64,000 nucleotides of DNA from Bacteroidia bacterium. GTDB lineage: Bacteria > Bacteroidota > Bacteroidia > Palsa-965. Below are positions 9,834 to 18,526 of this stretch, piece by piece; within the stretch, counting starts at the first letter, position 1; each line of letters opens with the position of its first letter. The position numbers and the translations under genes were made by a program. The notes beneath the pieces are model-generated. The model made no database searches and was not told the origin of the DNA. It saw only the letters and a program-made list of their open reading frames with translations. Location: NCBI GenBank assembly GCA_025454955.1, contig JALONL010000007.1, forward strand, positions 5,001 through 69,000. The letters run 5' to 3'.

Positions 9834-11036
9834 ATGAAACAACTCCCAACCCTGATTCTGTTTTCTTTATTACTGATTTACAGCCCTGCTCACAGTCAAT
9901 GGGTGCAACAAAGTTCAGGCACCACGGCGGTGCTGTTTTCGGTTCATTTTGCCAACGGGCTTAGCGGCTGGGCAGTAGGTGGTGGTGGCACCATAATTCA
10001 CACTTCAGACGGAGGGCAAAACTGGACTGCCCAAACTTCGGGTGTGAGTACGGCGCTGAATGCTGTTTGGTTTGCCGATACGCAGCATGGCTGGGCCGCG
10101 GGCGATGGCGGAGTAATTTTGGCCACCACCAACGGCGGTGCTGTGTGGATGCAGCAAACGAGCAATTCGGTGAGCAAGTTGCGCACCGTGTGGTTTCTGA
10201 ACAGCGATACGGGCTATGTGGCCGGGCAGGGCGGAATCTGCCTGCGCACGGCAAACGGCGGTTTGCTTTGGACGCAGGTAGGTACGGCAATAACACAGGA
10301 CATTTATTCGATGGCCTTTGCCAGCCAGAGCATTGGCTACCTGAGCGGACGAAACAATAATTTTCAGCAAACAATTACCGGCGGCACAAGCTGGATAAAC
10401 GGTCCTCCCCCGCCCCCGCTCGATACGCTCAAAGCCGTGCGTGCTCCCGGCCCCACCGACGTGTACGTTACCACACACACTGGCAAAGTGTATAAAACCG
10501 ACGGCAACGGCAACTGGACCACCCAGCAGCCCGGCAGCAGCAAAAGCCTCAACGGAGCGTGGTTCACCAGCACCACTACCGGCTGGGTGGTCGGCGATTC
10601 GGGCCGGGTGTTTACCACCACCAATGGCGGCGGTTTGTGGCTGCAGCAGTCAACCGGCCTCTCACAAAGGCTTTGGGCTGTGCATTTTCCCAACGACAGC
10701 GCGGGCTGGTGCGTGGGTGCAAACGGCACGGTAATAAAACTCACTTTGCTTACCACGTCGCAAAATGATGTTTCGGCTGCTGAGCCGTTGCGCATTTTCC
10801 CAAATCCGGCGAGTGCGGGAGCCGAACTCTGCTTCACACTTCCTGCGCCCGGCCTCCATGCCACAGCCGAATTGCTGGGCACAGATGCGCGTACAATGTA
10901 TTCGGCACAGTGGCTTTGCACAGATCAAACAGGCTTGTGCCGCATTTCCACAGCCGGGCTCAGTGCGGGCATGTACATACTTCGCATTACAACTGCCAAC
11001 GAGGTGTATTGCAGCCGGGTGATGATTTGCGACTGA
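9834..11036 (+). CDS. YCF48/BNR-repeat beta-propeller protein with T9SS sorting domain
   Basis: A 400-residue exported protein. After the signal peptide (1-21, ending AHSQ), about six repeats of the form W-x-x-G-x-x-G-x-I-x-x-T-x-x-G-G-x-x-W run from about 30 to 305. Examples are WAVGGGGTIIHTSDGGQNW and WVVGDSGRVFTTTNGGGLW. This is the pattern of YCF48/photosystem II stability-factor-like and BNR beta-propellers. In non-phototrophic Bacteroidota these are cell-surface or secreted proteins of unknown role. The C-terminus from LRIFPNPASAG is a type A T9SS sorting domain. Its closeness to other T9SS cargo fits a surface-protein region, not an operon. Confidence 0.88.
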   Translation: MKQLPTLILFSLLLIYSPAHSQWVQQSSGTTAVLFSVHFANGLSGWAVGGGGTIIHTSDGGQNWTAQTSGVSTALNAVWFADTQHGWAAGDGGVILATTNGGAVWMQQTSNSVSKLRTVWFLNSDTGYVAGQGGICLRTANGGLLWTQVGTAITQDIYSMAFASQSIGYLSGRNNNFQQTITGGTSWINGPPPPPLDTLKAVRAPGPTDVYVTTHTGKVYKTDGNGNWTTQQPGSSKSLNGAWFTSTTTGWVVGDSGRVFTTTNGGGLWLQQSTGLSQRLWAVHFPNDSAGWCVGANGTVIKLTLLTTSQNDVSAAEPLRIFPNPASAGAELCFTLPAPGLHATAELLGTDARTMYSAQWLCTDQTGLCRISTAGLSAGMYILRITTANEVYCSRVMICD

Positions 11037-11215
11037 GCCGTTCCGGGCTGATGAAAAACTCCGTTTGCCTGGTGAAGGCGGACGGATGAAGCCACAATTT
11101 GCGGACACATCATTTCCACGATAAAATATTTTTTTGCCGGGTTGTACCTTTTGCCAATGTGCGGTATTAGGAGTTCAAAAAACGATTAGCTACGAACTCT
11201 TAAACACAACGTACT

Positions 11216-12814
11216 ATGGCTTCCGGCAAACAAACTCCCCGCCAGAAAATGATTGGCATGATGTACCTCGTACTAACTGCACTGCTGGCCCTCAATGTAT
11301 CGAAAGAAATTCTCGACGCTTTTGTGACTGTGAATGCCGGGCTGGAAAACACCGGTGTTGGCATTGACAAAGACATCCGCGCACTGTATGCTGAGTTTGA
11401 CGCCCGCAAAAGTGTGGATCCGCTGCGGGTGCAAGACAACTGGGAAAAAGCGCAGCAGGCCAAAAAACTATCTAAAGATATAAACACTTATATCGACCTG
11501 TTGAAAAAGCGGCTGATACGCGAAACCGAAGGATTCAGCAACCACGAGGAAGACACGATAAGGCTTCAGTTTGTGGATGCAAAAGACAACTACGACATTC
11601 CCACCAACATACTCATCGGCCCTTCTGAAGATGGCTCAAACGGCGAGGCCCGCATACTGAAGCAAAAGCTGGAGGCCTACGAAAATCAACTGCTTTCACT
11701 GCTTGAGCCTGACACCCGCAAGGCCATGAACCTGAACATCGACACCCGCGACCCGGTGAATGAGCCCGAACTGAAAACCTGGGAACTGAAAACGTTTTAC
11801 CATTCGCCGCTGGCTGCATCGGTGGCTCTACTTTCGAAAATTCAGGACGATGTGAAAAGCGCCGAAAGCGATGTGGTGGATGCCCTGCTGCGCGAAACCG
11901 AAGCCGATATCATTCCGTTCGACACAGTGGCCGCGCGCATTGTGGCTCAGAGTAATTATGTATTGCTCGACGAAAATTACGAGGCTGATATTTTCCTCGC
12001 TGCTTTCAACAAAACACTCAAACCCCAGATTTACATCGGTGATTATGACCCTGCCACCGGAAAAATGCGCGGTGCGTTTGACAGTGTGAATGTGGAGCAA
12101 GGCATTGGCAAATACTTAGTACACGCCAGCAGCGAAGGGATAAAGCAATACAACGGTGTAATAAACATGCGTACACCAAAAGGGCAGATGATGCGGTTTC
12201 CGTTTCAGTCGGAATACATTGTGGCGCGGCCTGCACTGACGGTGAGCGCGATTAAAATGAATGTAATGTATGCCGGATTAGAAAACCCGATAAGTGTTTC
12301 TGTACCTGGAATACCCAATGAAAAACTTCGGGTAAGTATTGACAATGGTGTACTTACTCCAAAGGGAAACGGTGAGTATATGGTTACAAAAACCAAGCCG
12401 GGCACAGCTAATATACAGGTGGTTGCCGAAATTGATGGGAAGGTTCGGAATATGGGAAGTATGAAATTCAGGGTAAAGCCTTTACCAAAACCTGTAGCGC
12501 GTTTAAGCTGTCTTTCGTCGCCTGCGGGAACCATTACTAAAGCTCAGTTAATTGCCTGTCCCGGAATTATTCCCTATTACGATCCTAATTTTGAGTTCAA
12601 TGCCAATGCCAAAGTTGTTTCTTTCTCTGTGGAGCAACAGTCAAACGGAGCTTCATCGGAAGTAAAATGTGAGGGAGCATCAATTCCCCAAAATGTAAAA
12701 CAAAACTTCAGCCGTTTAAGACGTGGTGAGCGTGTTACGTTTACCAATATTAAAGCCATGGGAGCCGACGGAAATGTAGTATCGCTTGATGATATCACCT
12801 ACCGCGTATTATAG
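11216..12814 (+). CDS. gldM: gliding motility / T9SS motor protein GldM
   Basis: A 532-residue inner-membrane anchored protein. Residues 1-35 (ASGKQTPRQKMIGMMYLVL and following) are the highly conserved GldM N-terminus. Its single transmembrane helix (about 12-32) is known to sit in the ring of GldL helices and form the proton-driven T9SS/gliding motor. The rest is the long periplasmic part with four beta domains, reaching toward the GldK/GldN ring. The length is typical for GldM. It is normally the third gene of gldKLMN. Here no gldK, gldL or gldN adjoins it: a propeller gene lies upstream and an unrelated gene downstream. It is therefore either a relocated or a second copy. A strong terminator follows. 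Confidence 0.92.
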   Translation: MASGKQTPRQKMIGMMYLVLTALLALNVSKEILDAFVTVNAGLENTGVGIDKDIRALYAEFDARKSVDPLRVQDNWEKAQQAKKLSKDINTYIDLLKKRLIRETEGFSNHEEDTIRLQFVDAKDNYDIPTNILIGPSEDGSNGEARILKQKLEAYENQLLSLLEPDTRKAMNLNIDTRDPVNEPELKTWELKTFYHSPLAASVALLSKIQDDVKSAESDVVDALLRETEADIIPFDTVAARIVAQSNYVLLDENYEADIFLAAFNKTLKPQIYIGDYDPATGKMRGAFDSVNVEQGIGKYLVHASSEGIKQYNGVINMRTPKGQMMRFPFQSEYIVARPALTVSAIKMNVMYAGLENPISVSVPGIPNEKLRVSIDNGVLTPKGNGEYMVTKTKPGTANIQVVAEIDGKVRNMGSMKFRVKPLPKPVARLSCLSSPAGTITKAQLIACPGIIPYYDPNFEFNANAKVVSFSVEQQSNGASSEVKCEGASIPQNVKQNFSRLRRGERVTFTNIKAMGADGNVVSLDDITYRVL

Positions 12815-12856
12815 TTTGTGTTTGATTGCAGAATAGTACTGCAATTGTGTTTGCCG

Positions 12857-12893
12857 TATTGCCTCCCGTGAAAGCGGGGGGCAATATTTTTTT
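12857..12893 (+). terminator. terminator of gldM
   Basis: A G+C-rich stem (TATTGCCTCCCG with CGGGGGGCAATA at 12857-12868 and 12875-12886) is followed by seven T, 43 bp beyond the gldM stop. Confidence 0.8.
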
Positions 12894-12904
12894 CAGGAAA
12901 TCGC

Positions 12905-13489
12905 TTACACGACTTCTTCAAATTCCGGGTTCTTTTCTTCGGGAATATGTTCGTAGGCGGCGGCATTGATAATTGCTTTTACCTCATCGGCAAACCGAAA
13001 ATCGTTGTGCCAGAGAAAGCCCATAAATACCGCTTCATCGAGCAGGTAGGGATCGAATGCGTGAAAATCGAAAAAATGAATATCAGGAAAGAGGTATTTA
13101 TACTTGTGAAACCACTGGGTAAAAATCCTTCGCCGCAATAATCCGAACCGGGAATCGGCAACCTGATTATTTTGCGTGAATGAATTGAGTGAGCAGATAA
13201 ACCAAACAGGTGTTTGCCTGTGTTTTTGTAACACTTCGTTAAGAATTTCGCAGATTGTGCTGCTTACTCTTTCGGGGAATTGAGGTTTCCCGGAAGTAAT
13301 TTTATCGAAAGAAAAAGTAAAGAGTTTGAAATCGGGTAATGGATAACCGAGCAGGTCGTTATCTACATGAAACCCGAATTGATAGGCACATCCACAATCG
13401 GTAGTGAATGAATATAACCCGGAAGAAGCGTTAAATAGATAGTTATATGGGCTGAACCAGTGTGATTCCGCGCTTTTTAGCAAGCTCAT
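12905..13489 (-). CDS. uncharacterised Bacteroidota protein (DUF6169-like)
   Basis: A soluble protein of about 194 residues with no signal peptide or membrane helix. The early part (SPYNYLFNASSGLYSFTTDCGCAY) and a later aromatic stretch (QWFHKYKYLFPDIHFFDF) recall the small DUF6169-type family of Bacteroidota. I make that link from memory and cannot verify it. The frame is open to 13528. MSLLKSAESHW at 13489 was preferred because the longer form overlaps the upstream small gene by 86 nt. Even so the overlap with that gene is 47 nt, which implies co-translation. Function is unknown. Confidence 0.65.
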   Translation of the reverse strand: MSLLKSAESHWFSPYNYLFNASSGLYSFTTDCGCAYQFGFHVDNDLLGYPLPDFKLFTFSFDKITSGKPQFPERVSSTICEILNEVLQKHRQTPVWFICSLNSFTQNNQVADSRFGLLRRRIFTQWFHKYKYLFPDIHFFDFHAFDPYLLDEAVFMGFLWHNDFRFADEVKAIINAAAYEHIPEEKNPEFEEVV

Positions 13490-13598
13490 AGATGTTTTGG
13501 CCGTTATGCAAAGCCTGACTAAAGGCATATTTATCTTCCAGTTTTTTCTTTAGAAAAACGGAAGCCGAACGGACGGCTGATTTCTTGTGCTTTGCCAT
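13443..13598 (-). CDS. 51-residue basic protein overlapping the DUF6169-like gene
   Basis: A short reading frame starting MAKHKKSAVRSASVF and ending GITLVQPI. It is strongly basic at the N-terminus, with a KKKLEDKYAFSQALHNGQNIYELAKKRG-like helical region. It overlaps the next gene on the same strand in another frame, as in toxin-antitoxin or other coupled small-protein pairs. The regular composition, ATG start and conserved-looking gene-pair arrangement argue that it is real. A small DNA- or RNA-binding role is only a guess. Confidence 0.5.
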   Translation of the reverse strand: MAKHKKSAVRSASVFLKKKLEDKYAFSQALHNGQNIYELAKKRGITLVQPI

Positions 13599-13798
13599 AA
13601 TAATACAAAAGTAATACCCCAACTACCCCCAACGCAAGTTTTTGAATCATTTTTTTATTTCACATCAATTAAATTATAAAACAGATCAAAGGTAAAAGCT
13701 GGCCAAAGGGTTCCGACATACGTAAAGGCTTTAAGTTGAAAACCGGCATATCTCATTAAAAACCGCAAACATAGCCTGTTCTATATGAGCCTGTTAAC

Positions 13799-13836
13799 TT
13801 GCCCAAACAAACTATTTTAATAAATTTGCTTGGGCA
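13799..13836 (+). promoter_or_regulatory. consensus promoter overlapped by a 12-bp inverted repeat
   Basis: TTG at 13799-13801, a 19 bp spacer and TAAATTTG at 13821-13828 make a full-consensus Bacteroidota promoter. The same bases form an inverted repeat: TGCCCAAACAAA (13800-13811) and TTTGCTTGGGCA (13825-13836), 11 of 12 matching. An operator covering both promoter boxes is therefore plausible. The start codon follows about 50 nt after the expected transcription start. Confidence 0.65.
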
Positions 13837-13885
13837 CAACACATTAATAACGCTGTCTGAACACGGCACTACAAAAATATCACGC

Positions 13886-16144
13886 ATGAAACAGGTCAGA
13901 TTCTTTCTGTGCCTTCTCGTTTTGCTTGGGGGAAATTTGCTCCGGGCGCAGCTTACCGTAAACTCCACTATAAGTAACAGCCAGCTTCTGCAGGCTTTGG
14001 TGGGTTCGGGGCTTACGGTAAGCAATGTAACATTAAACTGCCCTTCCGGTTCATACGCCAGTTTTTCGAACGGCAATACCACTAACCTTGGCATAAACAG
14101 CGGCATTTTTCTCGGCACCGGACTGGCCGACAGTGTGCCGTTTCCCAATACCACTTCGTTTGACCAGGGTGTTTGTGTAAACCCTATCGGGAATCCATTT
14201 AATGACCCCGACCTTATTGCAATTGATCCTACTGCGCAAAACGATGTGTGTATTCTCGAATTCGATATTTTGCCGCAATGTGATTCGCTTACGGTACGCT
14301 TTGTATTCGGGTCGGATGAATATCCTGTATTCGTCAATTCCATTAACGATATTTTCGGTTTTTTCATCAGCGGCCCCAATCCGGCGGGCGGGCAATATAC
14401 GGGCTTAAACATTGCCACAATTCCGCCAAACATTCCGGTTGGAATTAATACCATAAATAACGGTAACACCAATACCGGCCCGTGTGTAAACTGCGCCTAT
14501 TATGTGGACAACACCAACGGCACTACCATAGAATTTAACGGGCTTACCACCGTAATCACTTCATCGGTTTGGCTGGTGCCCTGCCAGTCGTATCATTTCA
14601 AAATGGCCATAGCCGATGCCTCCGACTGTATTTATGATTCGGGGGTGTTTATTGACTTTCTGCAATGTTCGTCGGCATTTACCTATGTCACTTCGAGTAC
14701 GCCTGATATTTGCGGAGCCTGCAACGGCACCGCCACTGCGACTGTGCAGGGCGGTGTGGGGCCATTTACCTACCAGTGGCTGCCCAGCGGGGGCAACGGG
14801 CCTACGGCTACCGGTTTGTGTGCAGGCACATATTCGGTGCTCATTACCGATGTGGTTTCGTGCGGCATTCCGGATACGGCTGTGGTAGTGGTGCAGGCGC
14901 AAAACAGTGTAAGCACCACTTCCACGCAGGTGGATGCAAGCTGCAACGGCGACTGTAACGGTTCTATTGCCGTTACTGCGCTGGGCACGCCTCCGTTTAC
15001 GTTTGCGTGGTCGCCCAATGTGAGCGTCACCAACTCGGCAAGCGGCCTGTGCGCGGGTGCGTATGCGGTGCTGGTTACCGACTCGAGCGGATGCAGCAGT
15101 ACGCTTAATTTTACAATTACCCAGCCGCCTGCACTCACTCTTGCACTGGCCGGAACCACGTCTATTTGCAACGGCGATACTTCGGTAATTACCGCCACAC
15201 CCGGCGGCGGCACCGGGCCTTACACTGTAACATGGGACAATAGTTTACCGCCCGGTCTGACACAAAGTGTAAACCCGTCGGCCACCACCACCTACAACGC
15301 CACACTTACCGATTTGAACGGGTGCAGCACCACGCAGGCCTTTACCGTAAACGTTACCCCCGCACCACTTGTAAGTTTCACCGCCTCGCCCGGCGATTGT
15401 GCCCCGGCCACGGTGAGCTTTACCAACACCACCACCGGTGCCACCAGCTATGCCTGGAACTTTGGCGACCCGGCATCGGGCTCGCAGAATATTTCGGTCA
15501 CGCAGAATGGTTCGCACCTTTACCAGACGGCCGGTACCTACACGGTAACGCTTGTGGCGCTTTCGGGTGCGGGCTGTGTGGATTCGTTCAGCTTTGGCCC
15601 GATTACAATTTTCCCGCAGCCGGTATCGTCGGTAATTTCCAACACAGCCACGGTAAACGAACTTTCGCCGCAGGTTACATTCACCGATCTTTCCAATGGC
15701 GGCACCAACTGCGTGTTTTACTTTGGCGACGGTGACTCCACCACGGTATGCAACTTCGGAAGCATCACACATATCTATCCCGGCCCGGGCACCTACACGG
15801 CGATGCAGATTGTAACCGATGCCAGCGGCTGTTCAGACACGAGCTACATTACCATTGTGGTGGAGGAGGAATCCTCTATTTACGTACCCAACGCATTTAC
15901 GCCAAACGGAAACGGCGGCAACAATGTATTTACTGCTTATGGCGTAAATATTCCGCAATACGAAATGCTGGTGTACGACCGCTGGGGACTTTTACTTTAT
16001 CGCACCGAAGACATTGCACGCGGCTGGGACGGCACTTATATGGGCAATCTCTGCCAGCAGGATGTGTATGTGTGGCGCATCAATTACACCGATTCGAGAG
16101 GTAAGAAGCACCGGCTCATTGGCAGTTGTACGCTGCTCAGATAA
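13886..16144 (+). CDS. choice-of-anchor L / PKD surface protein with gliding-motility-associated C-terminal domain
   Basis: A protein of 752 residues from the ATG at 13886. MKQVRFFLCLLVLLGG is an obvious signal peptide, and the 29 residues open upstream lie across the promoter. The N-terminal third contains the choice-of-anchor-L pattern: SGIFLGTG, then VRFVFGSDEYPVFVNS and NDIFGFFISGPNP. SprB-like repeats follow (for example CNGDCNGSIAVTALGTPPF), then PKD-type modules with SYAWNFGDP. The last about 90 residues (IYVPNAFTPNGNGGNNVF to the end) are a CHU_C/gliding-motility-associated domain, a type B T9SS signal. It is predicted to be secreted to or anchored on the cell surface. A bidirectional terminator follows. 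Confidence 0.9.
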   Translation: MKQVRFFLCLLVLLGGNLLRAQLTVNSTISNSQLLQALVGSGLTVSNVTLNCPSGSYASFSNGNTTNLGINSGIFLGTGLADSVPFPNTTSFDQGVCVNPIGNPFNDPDLIAIDPTAQNDVCILEFDILPQCDSLTVRFVFGSDEYPVFVNSINDIFGFFISGPNPAGGQYTGLNIATIPPNIPVGINTINNGNTNTGPCVNCAYYVDNTNGTTIEFNGLTTVITSSVWLVPCQSYHFKMAIADASDCIYDSGVFIDFLQCSSAFTYVTSSTPDICGACNGTATATVQGGVGPFTYQWLPSGGNGPTATGLCAGTYSVLITDVVSCGIPDTAVVVVQAQNSVSTTSTQVDASCNGDCNGSIAVTALGTPPFTFAWSPNVSVTNSASGLCAGAYAVLVTDSSGCSSTLNFTITQPPALTLALAGTTSICNGDTSVITATPGGGTGPYTVTWDNSLPPGLTQSVNPSATTTYNATLTDLNGCSTTQAFTVNVTPAPLVSFTASPGDCAPATVSFTNTTTGATSYAWNFGDPASGSQNISVTQNGSHLYQTAGTYTVTLVALSGAGCVDSFSFGPITIFPQPVSSVISNTATVNELSPQVTFTDLSNGGTNCVFYFGDGDSTTVCNFGSITHIYPGPGTYTAMQIVTDASGCSDTSYITIVVEEESSIYVPNAFTPNGNGGNNVFTAYGVNIPQYEMLVYDRWGLLLYRTEDIARGWDGTYMGNLCQQDVYVWRINYTDSRGKKHRLIGSCTLLR

Positions 16145-16160
16145 ATTAATATTAACTCAA

Positions 16161-16206
16161 AAAACAAACCGGCCTTCACACATGATGAAGGCCGGTTTTG
16201 TTTTTG
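16161..16206. terminator. bidirectional terminator
   Basis: AAACCGGCCTTCA and TGAAGGCCGGTTT flank a short loop. A-rich sequence lies on the left and a T-run on the right. The site separates the choice-of-anchor gene from the convergent nfu gene, 17 bp past one stop and about 12 bp from the other. Confidence 0.85.
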
Positions 16207-16217
16207 GTTTAATGCTA

Positions 16218-16844
16218 TTAAAGCGACTCTGCCACCACTTCCTTCACACCCGGCACCATGCGGCGAAGCAGTGCTTCGATGCCCGATTTTAGGGTAACGG
16301 TAGATGAAGGACAACCGCTGCACGAACCTTTAAGCTGCACGGTAACGGTGCCGTTTTCGAACGAACGGAAAGTAATGAGACCACCATCGGACTCTACTGC
16401 CGGACGCACATACTGTTCGAGCACTTCTACAATTTTATGCTCGGTTTCCGATTGCGGGGCGGTATGTTCGGTGAACACAGAGGTGGTTTCCTTGAACGAG
16501 GAATCGGTATGTACTTTTTGTTCGGGGAGATTATTGATCACGGCTCCGCCTTTGTTGAGGTAATCGCGTATGAATTCGCGGAGTTCGAGAATGATATCGT
16601 CCCACAAAACCACATCCGATTTGGTAACGGTAATGAAGTTTGCCGTTACAAATACGCCTTTTACAAACGGGAATTGGAAGAGACGTGCAGGCAGTGGTGC
16701 GTCGGCAGTATCGGCAGCCGATTTGTACTCGGCGGTGGCACCTTCGGCCTGAAGCAGGTATTTGTTGGCCACGAATTTCATGGTAGCCGGGTTGGGGGTG
16801 CTTTCGGCGTATATGATGAACGGAAGTTGTGTCGGTGTTTCCAT
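16218..16844 (-). CDS. NifU-family Fe-S scaffold/carrier protein (Nfu type)
   Basis: A 208-residue cytosolic protein. Residues 8-95 form the Nfu N-terminal domain (AESTPNPATMKFVANKYLL). Residues 135-208 form the NifU C-terminal domain with the Fe-S binding motif C175-S-G-C178 in KGSCSGCPSSTVTLKSGIE. The family carries or assembles 4Fe-4S clusters for target enzymes. The start at 16844 is preferred over an upstream in-frame ATG at 16880, because a TACCTTTG promoter box (16856-16849) sits between them. It is divergent from nadB, whose pathway partner NadA needs a 4Fe-4S cluster. That makes the pairing sensible, but it is only inferred. Confidence 0.92.
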   Translation of the reverse strand: METPTQLPFIIYAESTPNPATMKFVANKYLLQAEGATAEYKSAADTADAPLPARLFQFPFVKGVFVTANFITVTKSDVVLWDDIILELREFIRDYLNKGGAVINNLPEQKVHTDSSFKETTSVFTEHTAPQSETEHKIVEVLEQYVRPAVESDGGLITFRSFENGTVTVQLKGSCSGCPSSTVTLKSGIEALLRRMVPGVKEVVAESL

Positions 16845-16848
16845 GGCA

Positions 16849-16893
16849 CAAAGGTACGAGATGCCCGACGGAAACCTCAAACAACTAACTTTG
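16849..16893. promoter_or_regulatory. divergent promoters between nfu and nadB
   Basis: On the minus strand TACCTTTG (16856-16849) ends 4 nt before the nfu ATG. On the plus strand TAACTTTG (16886-16893) ends 21 nt before the GTG proposed for nadB. The nadB box lies downstream of the alternative ATG at 16861, which argues against that start. Confidence 0.6.
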
Positions 16894-16914
16894 TTTTACG
16901 TTAAAATTAACAGC

Positions 16915-18498
16915 GTGGCCAAACAAACCGATTTTCTGATTATCGGCTCGGGCATTGCCGGGTTGACTTTTGCGCTGAAAGTGGCGCAGCACGGCAAGGT
17001 ATTGATGATTACCAAAGCCAATGCCGATGAGTCGAATACGAAATATGCCCAAGGCGGAATTGCGGCGGTAATGTATGCGCACGATTCGTACGACAAGCAT
17101 ATTGCCGACACGCTCGACTGCGGCGACGGGCTTTGCGACCGGGAAGTGGTGGAAATGGTGGTGCGCGAATCGACACAGCGCGTGCAGGAACTGGCCGAAT
17201 GGGGTGCGCAGTTCGACAAAAATCCCGACGGCGGCTACGACCTGGCCAAAGAAGGCGGCCACTCCGAACACAGAATCCTGCACCACAAAGACATTACGGG
17301 CTACGAAATAGAACGCGCCCTGCTCGATCAGGTACACACGCACCCGAACATTACCATTCTCGATCATCATTTCGCCATCGACATCATTACGCAGCACCAT
17401 CTGGGCGTGGAGGTAAACAGCCGCACGCCCGATATTACCTGCTACGGCGCATACATTTTCGATACCGAATCGGGCAAAACCGAAACTGTGCTGGCCCGTG
17501 TTACGCTTATGGCCACCGGCGGCGTGGGCCATGTGTATGCCACCACCACCAATCCCACCATTGCCACCGGCGACGGCATTGCCATGGTGTATCGCGCCAA
17601 GGGAAAGGTGGAACACATGGAATTTATTCAGTTCCACCCCACTTCGCTTTACAATCCGGGCGAGCACCCTTCGTTTCTCATTACCGAAGCCATGCGCGGG
17701 CACGGTGGCATTTTGCGCACGCGCGACGGTAAAGAGTTTATGCACAAGTACGACGAGCGCAAATCGCTGGCCCCGCGCGATATTGTGGCCCGTGCCATTG
17801 ACAATGAACTGAAGCAGCGCGGCGACGACTGCGTGTATCTCGACTGCACCCACCTCAATGCCGATGACCTGATTGCGCATTTCCCCAACATCTACAAAAA
17901 ATGCCTCAGCATTGGTATCGACATTACCAAACAACAGATTCCGGTAGTGCCCGCAGCGCATTACCTCTGCGGCGGCATTAAGGTGGACAAGGCCGGGCGC
18001 AGCAGTTTGCAAAACCTCTATGCCGTGGGCGAATGCTCGTGTACCGGCTTGCACGGTGCCAATCGTCTTGCGTCGAACTCGCTGCTTGAAGCGGTGGTGT
18101 ATGCACACACGGCCAGCCAGGATGCCATTGGCCGGTTTAAAGAAATAAATTTTGCAAACGGCATTCCCGACTGGGATGCCGAAGGCACAGCCACGCCCGA
18201 AGAAATGGTGTTGATTACGCAAAGCCGCAAGGAAGTTCAAACCATAATGAGCAGCTACGTAGGCATTGTACGTTCCGACTTGCGTTTGCAACGTGCGTTG
18301 GACAGGCTCGAAATTATCTGGCGCGAAAATGAAGCCTTGTACAAACGCACCACCATTTCGCAGCCCGTGTGCGAGTTGCGCAACCTGATTAACTGCGCCT
18401 ACATTATTCTCAAACACGCCCGCCTGCGCAAAGAAAGTCGGGGGCTGCATTATACCATTGATTATCCGCCGGTGCGGCCGCTGCTGCGCGAAGTCTGA
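16915..18498 (+). CDS. nadB: L-aspartate oxidase
   Basis: A 527-residue FAD flavoenzyme that oxidises L-aspartate to iminoaspartate, the first step of de novo NAD synthesis. The dinucleotide-binding motif GSGIAG is at 11-16. KYAQGGIAAV, the substrate-site GGHSEHRILH region, HPTSLYNPGEHPSFLITEA and GLHGANRLASNSLLEAVV are all characteristic of NadB. The succinate-dehydrogenase-like C-terminal helical domain is complete. The GTG at 16915 gives a family-typical N-terminus (MAKQTDFLIIGSG) and lies downstream of the promoter box. An ATG at 16861 would add 18 residues. nadA and nadC are not in the window. Confidence 0.93.
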   Translation: MAKQTDFLIIGSGIAGLTFALKVAQHGKVLMITKANADESNTKYAQGGIAAVMYAHDSYDKHIADTLDCGDGLCDREVVEMVVRESTQRVQELAEWGAQFDKNPDGGYDLAKEGGHSEHRILHHKDITGYEIERALLDQVHTHPNITILDHHFAIDIITQHHLGVEVNSRTPDITCYGAYIFDTESGKTETVLARVTLMATGGVGHVYATTTNPTIATGDGIAMVYRAKGKVEHMEFIQFHPTSLYNPGEHPSFLITEAMRGHGGILRTRDGKEFMHKYDERKSLAPRDIVARAIDNELKQRGDDCVYLDCTHLNADDLIAHFPNIYKKCLSIGIDITKQQIPVVPAAHYLCGGIKVDKAGRSSLQNLYAVGECSCTGLHGANRLASNSLLEAVVYAHTASQDAIGRFKEINFANGIPDWDAEGTATPEEMVLITQSRKEVQTIMSSYVGIVRSDLRLQRALDRLEIIWRENEALYKRTTISQPVCELRNLINCAYIILKHARLRKESRGLHYTIDYPPVRPLLREV

Positions 18499-18502
18499 AC
18501 CC

Positions 18503-18526
18503 GGCGGCTTTCAGGCCGAAGCCGCC
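18503..18526. terminator. hairpin between convergent nadB and the 109-residue gene
   Basis: GGCGGCTT (18503-18510) and AAGCCGCC (18519-18526) form a strong hairpin 5 bp past the nadB stop, overlapping the end of the opposite gene. There is no clear T-run, so termination is only probable. Confidence 0.4.

Noticed and set aside
12947..13141. Plus-strand 64-codon frame opposite the DUF6169-like gene
   Set aside because: Lies fully antisense inside a larger gene and has no own signal.
16762..16914. Longer nadB N-terminus starting at 16762 or 16861
   Set aside because: It would overlap the divergent nfu gene or its promoter. The nadB -7 box lies downstream of 16861, and the family N-terminus begins at the GTG at 16915.
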